Positions 8,828 to 16,957 of a stretch of 64,000 nucleotides of DNA are shown here, in pieces; positions within the stretch are counted from its first letter, which is position 1; every line of letters begins with the position of its first letter. The notes beneath the pieces were generated by a model that made no database searches, was not told the origin of the DNA, and worked only from the letters and a program-made list of their open reading frames with translations. A program made the position numbers and the translations under genes. Origin of the DNA: Arthrobacter alpinus (GTDB lineage Bacteria > Actinomycetota > Actinomycetes > Actinomycetales > Micrococcaceae); contig NZ_CP012677.1 of the NCBI RefSeq assembly GCF_001294625.1, positions 372,001-436,000 on the forward strand, given 5' to 3'.

Positions 8828-9024
8828 GCTCTGCCACTGCTCATGGTCCGTTCGTAACAATCGTCTGGCAGAGACGGGGGAACCAATAACGGGCTTTGTA
8901 TCTTGAAGTCCTTGGGGTGAAGCCGCAAAGCATTCATGAGGAGAAGCTTCTTCAAGGGAATGCGGAGCGGCCGGGTGACTCCCATCCGAATCCGACAGCT
9001 TACCTCGCAGGCTTTGGGAGAGGA
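8828..9024 (+). promoter_or_regulatory. second cyclic di-AMP riboswitch (ydaO/yuaA type)
   Basis: The same conserved blocks recur before the NlpC/P60 gene: a CTCTGCCA/TGGCAGAG stem leading to GACGGGGGAACCA (about 8872-8884), CTTGGGGTGAAGC (about 8911-8923) and ATCCGAATCCGACAGCTTAC (about 8984-9003). The variable arm between them differs wholly from the upstream riboswitch, so this is not a recent duplication. The ribosome-binding site GGGAGAGGA follows directly. Confidence 0.9.
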
Positions 9025-9030
9025 TCCTTC

Positions 9031-9795
9031 TTGTCTTCAAACACTACCCTTGGGCGCCATCGCGCCGAGGTTGTTCGGACCAGCCCGATGTCCGCCATCG
9101 CAAAAGCCGTCAGCTCCAACGTCGGTGGTGTGGGGCGTCAAGCAGCAGTGATTGCCGCGGCATCAGGTCTCGTTCTTACATCAGGTATTGCAGCAAATGC
9201 AGCAACCCCCACCGTGGAGCGCGCCTCCGACGGTGGAACCACGCTCAGCCTGAACACGGAGCTTGCCTCCGCTGTAACGGCGGCATCCACGGTGACGATC
9301 TCCTTCGCCACTCCCGTCGTCTCCTCTACGCCCGCCCCTGTTGTTGAGGCACCCGTAGTTGCAGCTAAGAGTAATGAAGTTGTCGCAGCGCCTGCCGCGA
9401 AGACAACTGCTCCGAAGGTCACCAGTGTAGAGACTCCGGCAGTTGCCGCCCCTGTAGTCCAGAGCGGCATCGGTGCAACCATTGCAGCGGCAGCTTTGGC
9501 TCAGCTCGGTGTTGCACAGGATTGCACGGCCTTGGCCAGCAACTCCTTGGCAGCTGCAGGCATCAACTACCACGGCTGGCCGGCAGGTTACCTGTCCTTG
9601 GGTCGCACGGTTTCCGCGGCTGAAGCCCAGCCCGGAGACTTGATCTACTACGCAGATGGCGGCATGGGCCTGGCCCACATCGCTGTTTACATTGGCAACG
9701 GCCAGGCCGTACACGGTGGATGGGGTGGCGGCATGACTGCCATCTTCTCCGCAAACATCGGCTCGGGTCCCGTTTTCATTGCGATGGGTCACTAA
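9031..9795 (+). CDS. NlpC/P60 family cell-wall peptidase
   Basis: I place the start at TTG 9031, seven bases after GGGAGAGGA. The open frame extends further upstream, but only through the riboswitch. This gives 254 residues. Residues 36-58 form a secretion signal ending ANAA. Residues 90-140 are a low-complexity Ala/Pro/Val linker, and the C-terminal 110 residues are an NlpC/P60 domain with Cys165 (QDCTALASNSL), His216 (LAHIAVYIG) and a second His228 (QAVHGGW). The expected reaction is cleavage of D-glutamyl-diamino acid bonds in peptidoglycan stems. It pairs functionally with the M23 enzyme upstream. Confidence 0.92.
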   Translation: MSSNTTLGRHRAEVVRTSPMSAIAKAVSSNVGGVGRQAAVIAAASGLVLTSGIAANAATPTVERASDGGTTLSLNTELASAVTAASTVTISFATPVVSSTPAPVVEAPVVAAKSNEVVAAPAAKTTAPKVTSVETPAVAAPVVQSGIGATIAAAALAQLGVAQDCTALASNSLAAAGINYHGWPAGYLSLGRTVSAAEAQPGDLIYYADGGMGLAHIAVYIGNGQAVHGGWGGGMTAIFSANIGSGPVFIAMGH

Positions 9796-9814
9796 GCAAC
9801 AAATCTTTGCAAGC

Positions 9815-9846
9815 AAGGACCCCATCATTGATGGGGTCCTTAGCTT
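9815..9846 (+). terminator. intrinsic terminator after the NlpC/P60 gene
   Basis: AAGGACCCCATCA and TGATGGGGTCCTT form a perfect 13-bp stem at 9815-9841, followed by AGCTTTTT. It ends the wall-hydrolase transcription unit. Confidence 0.88.
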
Positions 9847-9919
9847 TTTAACGATTAAGGACGCGTCTTTCTAGAGGCTGGCCCGCGGCGAAGTTGCCGC
9901 CGAGGCGGAAGGAGCGGGC

Positions 9920-11494
9920 TCAACGGCCGGTTTTGTGCGCCTTGGTGCCGGAGGTATCTGCGCCCGCTGACTCAATGGTGGTGGCCAGCGGGATCTCCTT
10001 GATGAAGAACAGCAGGATCCCCGCCAACAACAGCAACGGCACCATGTAGATGAAGATCGGTGTCAGGGCGTCGTTGTAGGCGCCCACCACGATGTTCCGT
10101 ACGGCAGCGGGCAGTTCTCGCACAAGCTCGGGGGTGAGGGAGTTGGATCCACCTGATCCGCTTGCGCCGGTGGCGGGCAGCCGTTCCATCAAGAGGGTGG
10201 TCAGCCGTGTTGCAAAGAGGCTGCCGACGACGGCGGCACCCAGGGATGCGCCAATCTGGCGGAAGTAGTTGCTGGAGGCGGTGGCCATGCCCACCTGGGA
10301 ATTGGGGAACTGGTTCTGGACAATGAGCACCAGGATTTGCATGCTCATGCCCAAGCCGACGCCCATGATGGCAAGGTAGGCGCAAATGAGCCAGACCGGC
10401 ATGGCCGCCGTCATGGACGAGAGCAGCACCAGCGCCCCGGCCACGATGAACATCCCGGTGATGGGAAGCCACTTGTACCGCCCTGTCTTGCTCACCAGCT
10501 GTCCCGAGGCGATGGAGGTGACAAGCAGTCCGGCCATCATCGGGATCATGAGCAGCCCGGCTTGGGTGGCGTTGGCGCCGGTCACCATTTGAAGGTACGT
10601 GGGCAGGTAGGCCAGCGTGCCAAACATGGCGATCCCGGTGATTAGAGCCGCCGCCGTGGTCAGGTTGAAGTTGCGATCCTTGAACAGGTGCAAGGACATG
10701 ATGGGAAGATCGGCTTTGTGCTCCACCCAGATGAAGGCGCCCGCGCATGCAACGGTACCCACTCCCATGGCCAAGATGGTGGGGGAGCCCCAGCTGTACT
10801 TGGTACCGCCCCAGGTGCTGACCAGCACCAAGAGGGTGGAGGTGATGCCCAGTAGCGCCATGCCTGCCACATCCACCCGGCCTTCCGGGCGGGCGCGCTT
10901 GGGCAATTTCAGGAAGAACACCGCCGAAATGATGGCCAGGATACCCAGCGGAACGTTCATCCACAGGCCCCAACGCCAGCCAATGCCATCGGTGAACCAG
11001 CCGCCTAGCAGCGGGCCTGCCACCGAGGACAGGGCAAAGACGCCGCCCATGATGCCCATGTAACGCCCACGCTCCCTAGCGGGGACGACGTCGGCAATAA
11101 TTGCCTGCGAGAGCAGCATCAAACCTCCACCACCGAGCCCCTGGACGCCACGGCCGATGATCAGCCAGGTCATGTCCTGGGCCAGGCCACCGACAATCGA
11201 GCCGAGGATGAAGACGGAGATGGCGGTAATGAAGATGCCTTTGCGGCCCATCAGGTCGCCCAGTTTTCCGTAGATGGGCAGCATGATGGTTGAGGCCAGG
11301 ATGTAAATGGTGATGACCCAGAGCATCTCATCCACACCGTGCAACTGGCCCACGATGGTGGGCAGTGCCGTACTAAAGATTGTTTGGTCCAGCGAGGCAA
11401 GAAGCATGGTCACGATCAGCCCGGCGAACACCAGCAAGATGCTGCGCTTCGTGGTGACGCCGGGGTTTGGTGGTATTGCGGTTGTTATTGACAT
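9920..11494 (-). CDS. MFS drug exporter, DHA2/EmrB-QacA type (14 helices)
   Basis: The start is taken at ATG 11494 (SITTAIPPNPG); a longer frame upstream is arginine-rich and not protein-like. Length is 524 residues, typical of 14-helix DHA2 exporters. Marks include LDQTIFSTALPTIVGQL in helix 1, YGKLGDLMGRKGIF in the 2-3 loop, GRGVQGLGGGGLMLL, and the antiporter motif GPLLGGWFTDGIGWRWGLWMN. The protein should expel hydrophobic drugs or dyes in exchange for protons. It lies 86 bases downstream of a TetR gene on the same strand, presumably as one operon under that repressor. Confidence 0.92.
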   Translation of the reverse strand: MSITTAIPPNPGVTTKRSILLVFAGLIVTMLLASLDQTIFSTALPTIVGQLHGVDEMLWVITIYILASTIMLPIYGKLGDLMGRKGIFITAISVFILGSIVGGLAQDMTWLIIGRGVQGLGGGGLMLLSQAIIADVVPARERGRYMGIMGGVFALSSVAGPLLGGWFTDGIGWRWGLWMNVPLGILAIISAVFFLKLPKRARPEGRVDVAGMALLGITSTLLVLVSTWGGTKYSWGSPTILAMGVGTVACAGAFIWVEHKADLPIMSLHLFKDRNFNLTTAAALITGIAMFGTLAYLPTYLQMVTGANATQAGLLMIPMMAGLLVTSIASGQLVSKTGRYKWLPITGMFIVAGALVLLSSMTAAMPVWLICAYLAIMGVGLGMSMQILVLIVQNQFPNSQVGMATASSNYFRQIGASLGAAVVGSLFATRLTTLLMERLPATGASGSGGSNSLTPELVRELPAAVRNIVVGAYNDALTPIFIYMVPLLLLAGILLFFIKEIPLATTIESAGADTSGTKAHKTGR

Positions 11495-11580
11495 GGGAGG
11501 TCCTAGAGTGAGGATGCCGCTGAGAAGGGGTGCGGAGGCGTACGACGGCGCGCTGGCGCGGGCATGTGCGCCGGTGCCCT

Positions 11581-12219
11581 TTACGGCCAGTGCTCGTTCG
11601 CGGTGACGCGCTGGATGAGCGCCGACACGCTGCGCACCAGCTCCTCGCGCGTGGCAGCGAAGTTTCCGGCCACCCACTTTTGCATGGCGTAGCGCATGGC
11701 ACCCGACACGAGGGCCACTATCATGCGGGCCTCGTCCTCAAGGTCGGGTGTGGTTGAGAGATCGCGGCCCTGGAAATGGTAGCGGTCCATCACATAGCCC
11801 ACAAAGGTTTCCGCGGTCTCGCTGATCCGTGCCTTTTCCCGGTTCAACAACTCGGGGGTTTGTTGGATGAGTTGGTGGCGGGCACGGACGAGGGCCACAC
11901 CTGGATCCCCATCCACCATGGTTTCGGCGATCAGGCTGAACAGATCGCCAAACACGCTGGACCCGGTGCCCTCAACAAACCCGCGGACCCGCTCGGGGGA
12001 GGGCATGCTCTTGCCGGCGGTGATGAACGCGCCTTCCTTGGACCCGAAGTAGTTGAAGAAGGTGCGTTGGGAAATCATGCTGGCGTCACAGATCATCTCA
12101 ACCGTGACATTTTCATAGCCATTCGTCAGGCCCAGCTCGATGGCGGCGGTCCGGATGGCAAGAAGTGCTGCCGTGCGCTTTCGCGCACGAAATGTCTCTT
12201 CCTGCACCGGGACGCTCAT
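11581..12219 (-). CDS. TetR-family transcriptional regulator
   Basis: From ATG 12219, with GGAGATGATGG just upstream, the protein is 212 residues. Residues 8-60 form the DNA-binding domain (RKRTAALLAIRTAAIELGL, VTVEMICDASMISQRTFFNYFGSKEG). The remaining helices should form the ligand and dimer domain. It precedes the drug exporter on the same strand. A perfect 12-bp inverted repeat 50 bases upstream of the start is a likely operator, which points to autorepression and control of the exporter. The inducer is unknown. Confidence 0.9.
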   Translation of the reverse strand: MSVPVQEETFRARKRTAALLAIRTAAIELGLTNGYENVTVEMICDASMISQRTFFNYFGSKEGAFITAGKSMPSPERVRGFVEGTGSSVFGDLFSLIAETMVDGDPGVALVRARHQLIQQTPELLNREKARISETAETFVGYVMDRYHFQGRDLSTTPDLEDEARMIVALVSGAMRYAMQKWVAGNFAATREELVRSVSALIQRVTANEHWP

Positions 12220-12268
12220 GCCGCCATCATCTCCTGACTCTGGTCGCCAATCCGCGGCGACACCGTCA

Positions 12269-12295
12269 GCATATTTACAGTGCCTGTAAATATGC
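12269..12295. promoter_or_regulatory. palindromic operator, probably for the TetR regulator
   Basis: GCATATTTACAG and CTGTAAATATGC form a perfect 12-bp inverted repeat with spacer TGC. It is AT-rich against a GC-rich background and sits between the TetR gene and mobA, which are divergent. Position and symmetry fit a TetR-dimer site overlapping the promoter. Confidence 0.75.
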
Positions 12296-12392
12296 AGTGA
12301 GTGCACATTCAACTTTAGGGTAGCCGTGGCCCGGCCAACGGCCTGTGGACTCGCACTACGATAAGAGTTATGAACGCGTGGAAAGAGCAACG

Positions 12393-13046
12393 ATGCTGGC
12401 GGTGATCCTTGCCGGTGGCCGCTCCCGGAGGCTGGGCGGGGTACCCAAGGCAGGCCTGATGGTGGACGGTGCAACGCTCCTGTCCCGGACGGTGGATGCT
12501 GCTTCCGCGGTCACTGGCGCCGGAGCCGGCACCGGAGCAACTGGCAGCGCCGCGGACGCCAGCATCGCCGTCGTCGGGCCCGCTCAGGGAATGGAAACCT
12601 GGTTGGCAGGGTGCGCACACCGCCCCGGACTGCACATTCTCCAAGAAGATCCTCCCTTTGCTGGCCCGGCAGCGGGAATCGCCGCGGGTCTGCAGGCCCT
12701 CGGTGCTACTCAGGGGCATGTCCTGGTTCTGGCATGCGACATGGTGCACGCTGGTGCGTTGGCGCAATGGCTGGAGCAGGCAGTGGCCGGGTGCGGGCCC
12801 CTTGAAGGCGTCATAGCCGTGGACGGGGGACGCTGGCAGCCGCTGGCCGCCATCTACCCCGTGGCGCCGCTGAACGAGGCCATTGCGGAGGCGCGGGAGG
12901 CGCACCGGCTGCAAAACGCTTCTGTCTTCTCCTTGCTTGCTACTGTGAAGTTGAGGGAATGCGCCGTCCTTGCAGGCTTGACGGCGGACATTGACACCTT
13001 CAATGACGCCCGGAGTCACGGCATCGCCGTTCCGGACGTGAAATAG
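12393..13046 (+). CDS. mobA: molybdenum cofactor guanylyltransferase
   Basis: The enzyme joins GMP to molybdopterin to make the MGD cofactor used by enzymes such as the FdhF/YdeP protein encoded 4 kb away. The N-terminal LAVILAGGRSRRLGG is the nucleotide-binding signature of MobA-like transferases, followed by PKAGLMVDGATLLSRTVDA. Later LACDMV carries the metal-binding Asp and PLAAIYPV is the usual mid-domain motif. The start ATG 12393 gives 217 residues; upstream in-frame starts add only divergent sequence. An Ala/Gly/Thr-rich insertion follows residue 40. It leads a four-gene operon. Confidence 0.88.
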   Translation: MLAVILAGGRSRRLGGVPKAGLMVDGATLLSRTVDAASAVTGAGAGTGATGSAADASIAVVGPAQGMETWLAGCAHRPGLHILQEDPPFAGPAAGIAAGLQALGATQGHVLVLACDMVHAGALAQWLEQAVAGCGPLEGVIAVDGGRWQPLAAIYPVAPLNEAIAEAREAHRLQNASVFSLLATVKLRECAVLAGLTADIDTFNDARSHGIAVPDVK

Positions 13047-13080
13047 CTTTGTGAAACAGCTTCATGCGAAAGGGCTTTAA

Positions 13081-13359
13081 ATGGAGAACCAAGACGAGGT
13101 CTTGCAAGCATGGCTGGACAAGCTGCTGGACGCCTTCGAGATCGCCGACATTGACGTTGACGTGCACGCGGTGTTGAATCTGGCCGGCGTGGCAGCACAT
13201 TCGATTGTGCGCCCCGCGGCCCCGCTGACCACCTTCGTGGCCGGGCTGGCCGCCGGCCTCGCCGCAGGGTCAGGGCAGGCGTCCGAGGCTGGTGCCATGG
13301 CGGCGGCACTCGGCCTGGCCAAGAAGCTGGCAGCGGCGCAGGCCCCTGCGGCCGAGTAG
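13081..13359 (+). CDS. DUF6457 domain protein
   Basis: A 92-residue, alanine-rich helical protein. The pattern LQAWLDKLLDAFEIADIDVD then VLNLAGVAAHSIVRPAAPLTTFVAGLAAG matches DUF6457, a family found next to molybdopterin genes in actinobacteria. No catalytic residues are apparent. It lies 34 bases after mobA and six before moeA, so it should be co-expressed. It may assist cofactor insertion or guanylation, but this is only inferred from context. Confidence 0.8.
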   Translation: MENQDEVLQAWLDKLLDAFEIADIDVDVHAVLNLAGVAAHSIVRPAAPLTTFVAGLAAGLAAGSGQASEAGAMAAALGLAKKLAAAQAPAAE

Positions 13360-13365
13360 ACCGCC

Positions 13366-14571
13366 ATGGCGCCAGGGAATCCCGAGCCGCGCGTGCTTGC
13401 CCATACCTGGGAGGAAGCCCGGGCGCTGGCCTATGCCGTGGCCGCGCCGCTTCCGGTGAACAGCGTGCCGTTGGCGCAGGCGGGCGGCCGGAAACTGGGC
13501 GCGGACGTGCTGGCCCTGCACAACATGCCGCACTACGCCTCCTCGGCCATGGACGGCTGGGCCGTCGCAGGGAGCCCGCCATGGATCCTTGCCGAACCCG
13601 GCCGCCGCCTCACGGCCGGACAGGCGGCGCCCATCGTCACCGGCGGCCTGGTCCCTGCCGGGGCCAAGGCAGTCCTGCGGGCCGAGTCTGGGGAAATTTC
13701 CACAGACGACGAAGGCCTGCCGGTGCTGGTACGCAGCGGCGCAGCCAGCCCCGGGGAGCCGCGGAACGGCCAGCACATCCGCCCCGCCAGCGAGGAGGCG
13801 GCAGACGAGGAACTCTTGATCAAGGCCGGCACCATGCTCAACCCCGCCCACGTCGCCTTGGCGGCCCTAGGCGGCCACGACCGGCTCCCGGTGTTCGGAC
13901 GGCCCACGGTGTCGCTGGTGTTCACTGGCGACGAGGTGGTCTCCAGCGGCATTCCGGCCCCCGGCCGCGTCCGTGACGCGTTCTCACCCCAGCTCGGAGG
14001 CGTGGTGGAAATGTTAGGGGGGGCCGTCGTCGCACTGCAACGGGCGCCGGACACCCTACCCGGCATGCTCGCCGCGCTCCAGGACACCGAAACCGAACCG
14101 GCGGACGTCGTCATCACCACCGGCGCCACGGGGCACTCACGCGCGGATTTCTTGCGCCGGGCTCTGACGCACATGGGGGCCAAACTGCACGTCAGTTCCA
14201 TTGCCATGCGCCCCGGCCACCCCACCTTGCTGGCGGAGCTGCCCGACGGCAGGTTCCTCGTGGGGCTGCCCGGCAACCCGCTGGCCGCCATGATCGGGCT
14301 GCTGATCGTAGGCGCCCCGTTGCTGGCCAGGCTCGGAACCTTGCCCGTTCCAGTCACCTTTGAGGTTGCGTGCGGCTCGCCCATCAAGGAATACCACGGG
14401 CCCACCAGACTCATGCCGTACCGGCTGGTTTATGGGCTGGCCTCGCCCTGCGCCTACACGGATTCGGCCATGATGCGCGGCCTGGCGGCGGCCGACGGCG
14501 TGATGGTGGTGCCCCCGCACGGCGCCAAAATGGGCGAGACACTTACGGCGGTGGCCCTACCTTGGGTTTGA
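13366..14571 (+). CDS. moeA: molybdopterin molybdenumtransferase
   Basis: MoeA inserts molybdate into adenylated molybdopterin. The 401-residue product carries ASSAMDGWAV near residue 63 (family consensus SxMDGYA) and VSLVFTGDEVV at the start of the MPT-binding domain. It also has VITTGATGHSRADFLR, where families usually show TGGxSxG(D/E)xD, and GRFLVGLPGNPLAAM. The replacement of the glycine-rich SxGDxD loop by ATGHSRADF is a visible deviation. The gene ends with TGA inside the TTG start of the next gene, pointing to translational coupling. Confidence 0.88.
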   Translation: MAPGNPEPRVLAHTWEEARALAYAVAAPLPVNSVPLAQAGGRKLGADVLALHNMPHYASSAMDGWAVAGSPPWILAEPGRRLTAGQAAPIVTGGLVPAGAKAVLRAESGEISTDDEGLPVLVRSGAASPGEPRNGQHIRPASEEAADEELLIKAGTMLNPAHVALAALGGHDRLPVFGRPTVSLVFTGDEVVSSGIPAPGRVRDAFSPQLGGVVEMLGGAVVALQRAPDTLPGMLAALQDTETEPADVVITTGATGHSRADFLRRALTHMGAKLHVSSIAMRPGHPTLLAELPDGRFLVGLPGNPLAAMIGLLIVGAPLLARLGTLPVPVTFEVACGSPIKEYHGPTRLMPYRLVYGLASPCAYTDSAMMRGLAAADGVMVVPPHGAKMGETLTAVALPWV

Positions 14572-15428
14572 GCATCCGCTGCTCCGACGGGCGGGTGCTG
14601 GGCGGAGAGCTATTCGCCGTACCCGACGGCGTCGAACGGCTCGGCACCGTGGTCATCGCCTGTGCCACTGCGGTGAAGGCCAGCTACTACCACCGCTACG
14701 CGGCGTTCCTGGCAGCGCACGGATTCGACGCCGTCACCTTTGACTACCGGGGCATTGGGGCCTCCGTCGGCGGCTCCCTGCGTGGACAAAAAGTGCGCTG
14801 GTACGAATGGGGAACCCTGGACATTGACGCGGCGCTGACGTGGGCGCTGGAGCGTTCCGCCGGGCTCCCTGTGCACCTGGTGGGGCACAGCTTCGGCGGT
14901 TTCGGGGTTGGTCTGGCACCCCACGCAAGCCAGGTGCAACGCATCCTCACGGTGGGCGCGCAGCACGCGTATTGGCGGGACCTGCGGTTCAAGGACCAAG
15001 TGAGGCACTGCGCCCAGGCTGCGGTTGCTGTGCCGCTGGTGGGAGCTTGCGGCTACTTTCCCGCCAAACGCCTGGGCTTGATGGAAGATCTGCCCGGCGG
15101 TGTGGCCGTTGATTGGGCACGCAGTCGCAAGGACTTTACGACGGCGACCACCGGCGACCAGCGTGCGGCCCTGTTGGCGAGCCTTGCCCGTGTCACGGCG
15201 CCGATTCTGGCACTGGCCAGCACCGACGACTCCTACGCCACCATCGCCGCCATAGAACGGGCCGTGGCCTACACGCCCAACAGTGCCGTCCGCATCATCC
15301 ACCTGCGCCCCGAACAGTACGGGGAGTCCTCGCTGGGACACTTCGCGTTGTTTCACAGCCGTTTCCGGCGCACCTTTTGGGAGCAAACACTGCGCTGGCT
15401 CAAGGCCGGTGACTGGCCCGCTGCCTGA
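14568..15428 (+). CDS. alpha/beta hydrolase
   Basis: The start is taken at TTG 14568, whose last two bases are shared with the moeA TGA (TTGA overlap); this gives 286 residues beginning SIRCSDGRVLGGELF. The alpha/beta hydrolase fold is shown by FDYRGIGASVGGSLRG, the nucleophile elbow GHSFGGF, an acid candidate in ALASTDDSYATI and the final histidine in SLGHFALFHSRF. The resemblance is to serine aminopeptidase-like/lysophospholipase hydrolases. The substrate is unknown. Tight coupling to moeA suggests co-expression rather than a proven role in cofactor synthesis. Confidence 0.8.
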   Translation: MSIRCSDGRVLGGELFAVPDGVERLGTVVIACATAVKASYYHRYAAFLAAHGFDAVTFDYRGIGASVGGSLRGQKVRWYEWGTLDIDAALTWALERSAGLPVHLVGHSFGGFGVGLAPHASQVQRILTVGAQHAYWRDLRFKDQVRHCAQAAVAVPLVGACGYFPAKRLGLMEDLPGGVAVDWARSRKDFTTATTGDQRAALLASLARVTAPILALASTDDSYATIAAIERAVAYTPNSAVRIIHLRPEQYGESSLGHFALFHSRFRRTFWEQTLRWLKAGDWPAA

Positions 15429-15467
15429 AGTGCCGGAACCGTGACCAGCGCAGGACACCAGGTCCTG

Positions 15468-15890
15468 TTAGCGCAGCACAGAGCTGAGCAGCAGGCTCGT
15501 CTCGCTGTTGACGATGCCCGGTATGGAGCGGATTTTCCCCAGCACCAGGCCAAAGTCGGCCAGGGTTTGGGTACCCGGCTCGGCCGCCAGGTCCCAGCCG
15601 CCGTTGGTGGTGTGAACTGCCCGTATTTCCGGCAGGCCCTTGAGCTCACTGATCACCCGATCCGTGTCACTGCCCTCCACGGCAAGGAGCGAAACGGCCC
15701 GGATGGTCGGCGGGTCCAGTTCGTCGCGCACGCGCACGGAGAATCCCACCACGGTCCCGGAGGTGAGCAGGCGTTCCAGCCTGCTGTTCATCCTTGCCCG
15801 GGAAACGTCAAGGCGCCTGGCCAGGCTCGCCACGGGTTCCCGGCCATTTTCGCGCAGTGCCGACAGGAGTGCGCGATCACGATCATCCAA
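15468..15890 (-). CDS. Lrp/AsnC-family transcriptional regulator
   Basis: The 140-residue protein starts at TTG 15890 (DDRDRALLSALRENG). No ATG or GTG exists further upstream in this frame before a stop, although coding-like sequence (RQYTVSLAA) continues, so a CTG or other rare start cannot be excluded. Residues 1-55 are the helix-turn-helix (REPVASLARRLDVSRARMNSRLERL). Residues 62-130 are the RAM effector-binding domain. It is divergent from the ornithine cyclodeaminase remnant, a common pairing in which the regulator controls amino acid catabolism; here the partner is dead. Confidence 0.87.
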   Translation of the reverse strand: MDDRDRALLSALRENGREPVASLARRLDVSRARMNSRLERLLTSGTVVGFSVRVRDELDPPTIRAVSLLAVEGSDTDRVISELKGLPEIRAVHTTNGGWDLAAEPGTQTLADFGLVLGKIRSIPGIVNSETSLLLSSVLR

Positions 15891-16023
15891 GGCAGCCAGG
15901 GAAACAGTGTACTGACGTAGGGTGCATTCTGCGTTATTCTTGCGCTAAATGTTGGTATTTTGACCATTGAACATGCAAATCGCCGCCTCGTAGAGTGAAG
16001 GAAAACAAGATCGAGGAGAGACC

Positions 16024-16949
16024 ATGACGCGTTTTGTAGATGTGAAGACATGATTGGCTGGGTGGCTTCCCGCGGGCACTAAACCATCATGGCCCAAATG
16101 GTGGCCTACCTGGAAGACGATTTCCGCCGCTGGGAGGAATTCGAGAAAACTCCCCGCGTCGCCAGCCACAGTCCCTTCGGCGTGATTGAACTGATGCCCG
16201 CCAGTGACCGTGACACTTATGGGGTTAAGTACGTGAACGGGCACCCCTCGAATCCGCACGGCGGCAATATCGGCCATGGTGGCCAAGAAACTGACACGGA
16301 CAAATTCTGAACATCTGGCCCTCATCGGTACCGGCAGCCAATCCGAGTTCCAGGCGCTGGCGTTACGAGGCGTCCTGGGCATCGAAAAACTCACCGTTTG
16401 GGATACCGTCCCGGCTGCTATGGAGAAGTTTGCCAACCATATGCGCCCACTCGGCTTCGACATCACTGTGGCACATTCCGGCGCCGACGCTGTCAGGGGA
16501 GCCGACCTCGTCACCACCTGCACAGCAGACAAGTCCAAGGCCACCATTCTCACCGCCGATTTATTGGGGCCGGGCAAGCACCTCAATGCCATCTGCGGGG
16601 ATTGCCCGGCAAGACAGAACTGGACCCCGAGATCCTTCGTCGCGGGGACGTTTTTGTCGAGTTTGATCCGCAAACCCGCATCGAAGGGGAAACTCAGCAG
16701 ATGCCGGCCAGTTTTGCCGTCACCGAGTTCTGGCGGGTGCTGATTTGTCAGGCTGCCGGGCGCACCTCGGAGGATCAGGTGACGATTTTTGACTCTGTCG
16801 GCTTCGCGATTGAGGACTTCTCCGCGCTGCGCTACGTCCGGGACTGCGTCGATGGCACAGGTTTCTATGACGAGATCGACCTAGTGGCGAACCCCGACGA
16901 TCCCAAGGACCTGTTCGGCCTCATCGGAGCCTTGGTCCCGACAAGTTGA
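16024..16949 (+). pseudogene. ornithine cyclodeaminase, multiply broken
   Basis: Ornithine cyclodeaminase makes proline from ornithine. The ATG at 16024 starts TRFVDVKT and meets TGA at 16051-16053. Shifting frame continues as IGWVASRG, with TAA at 16080-16082, then MAQMVAYLEDDFRRWEEF and PFGVIELMPASDRDTYGVKYVNGHPSNP. A deletion with frame change near 16256 removes the segment before MVAKKLTRTNSEHL and the NAD-binding GTGSQSEFQALAL. A one-base loss near 16608 separates LNAI from DCPGKTELDPEILRRGD. The tail ends PKDLFGLIGALVPTS. At least three frame changes, one stop and one internal deletion leave it non-functional. Confidence 0.88.
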
Positions 16950-16957
16950 CCCGCCGG

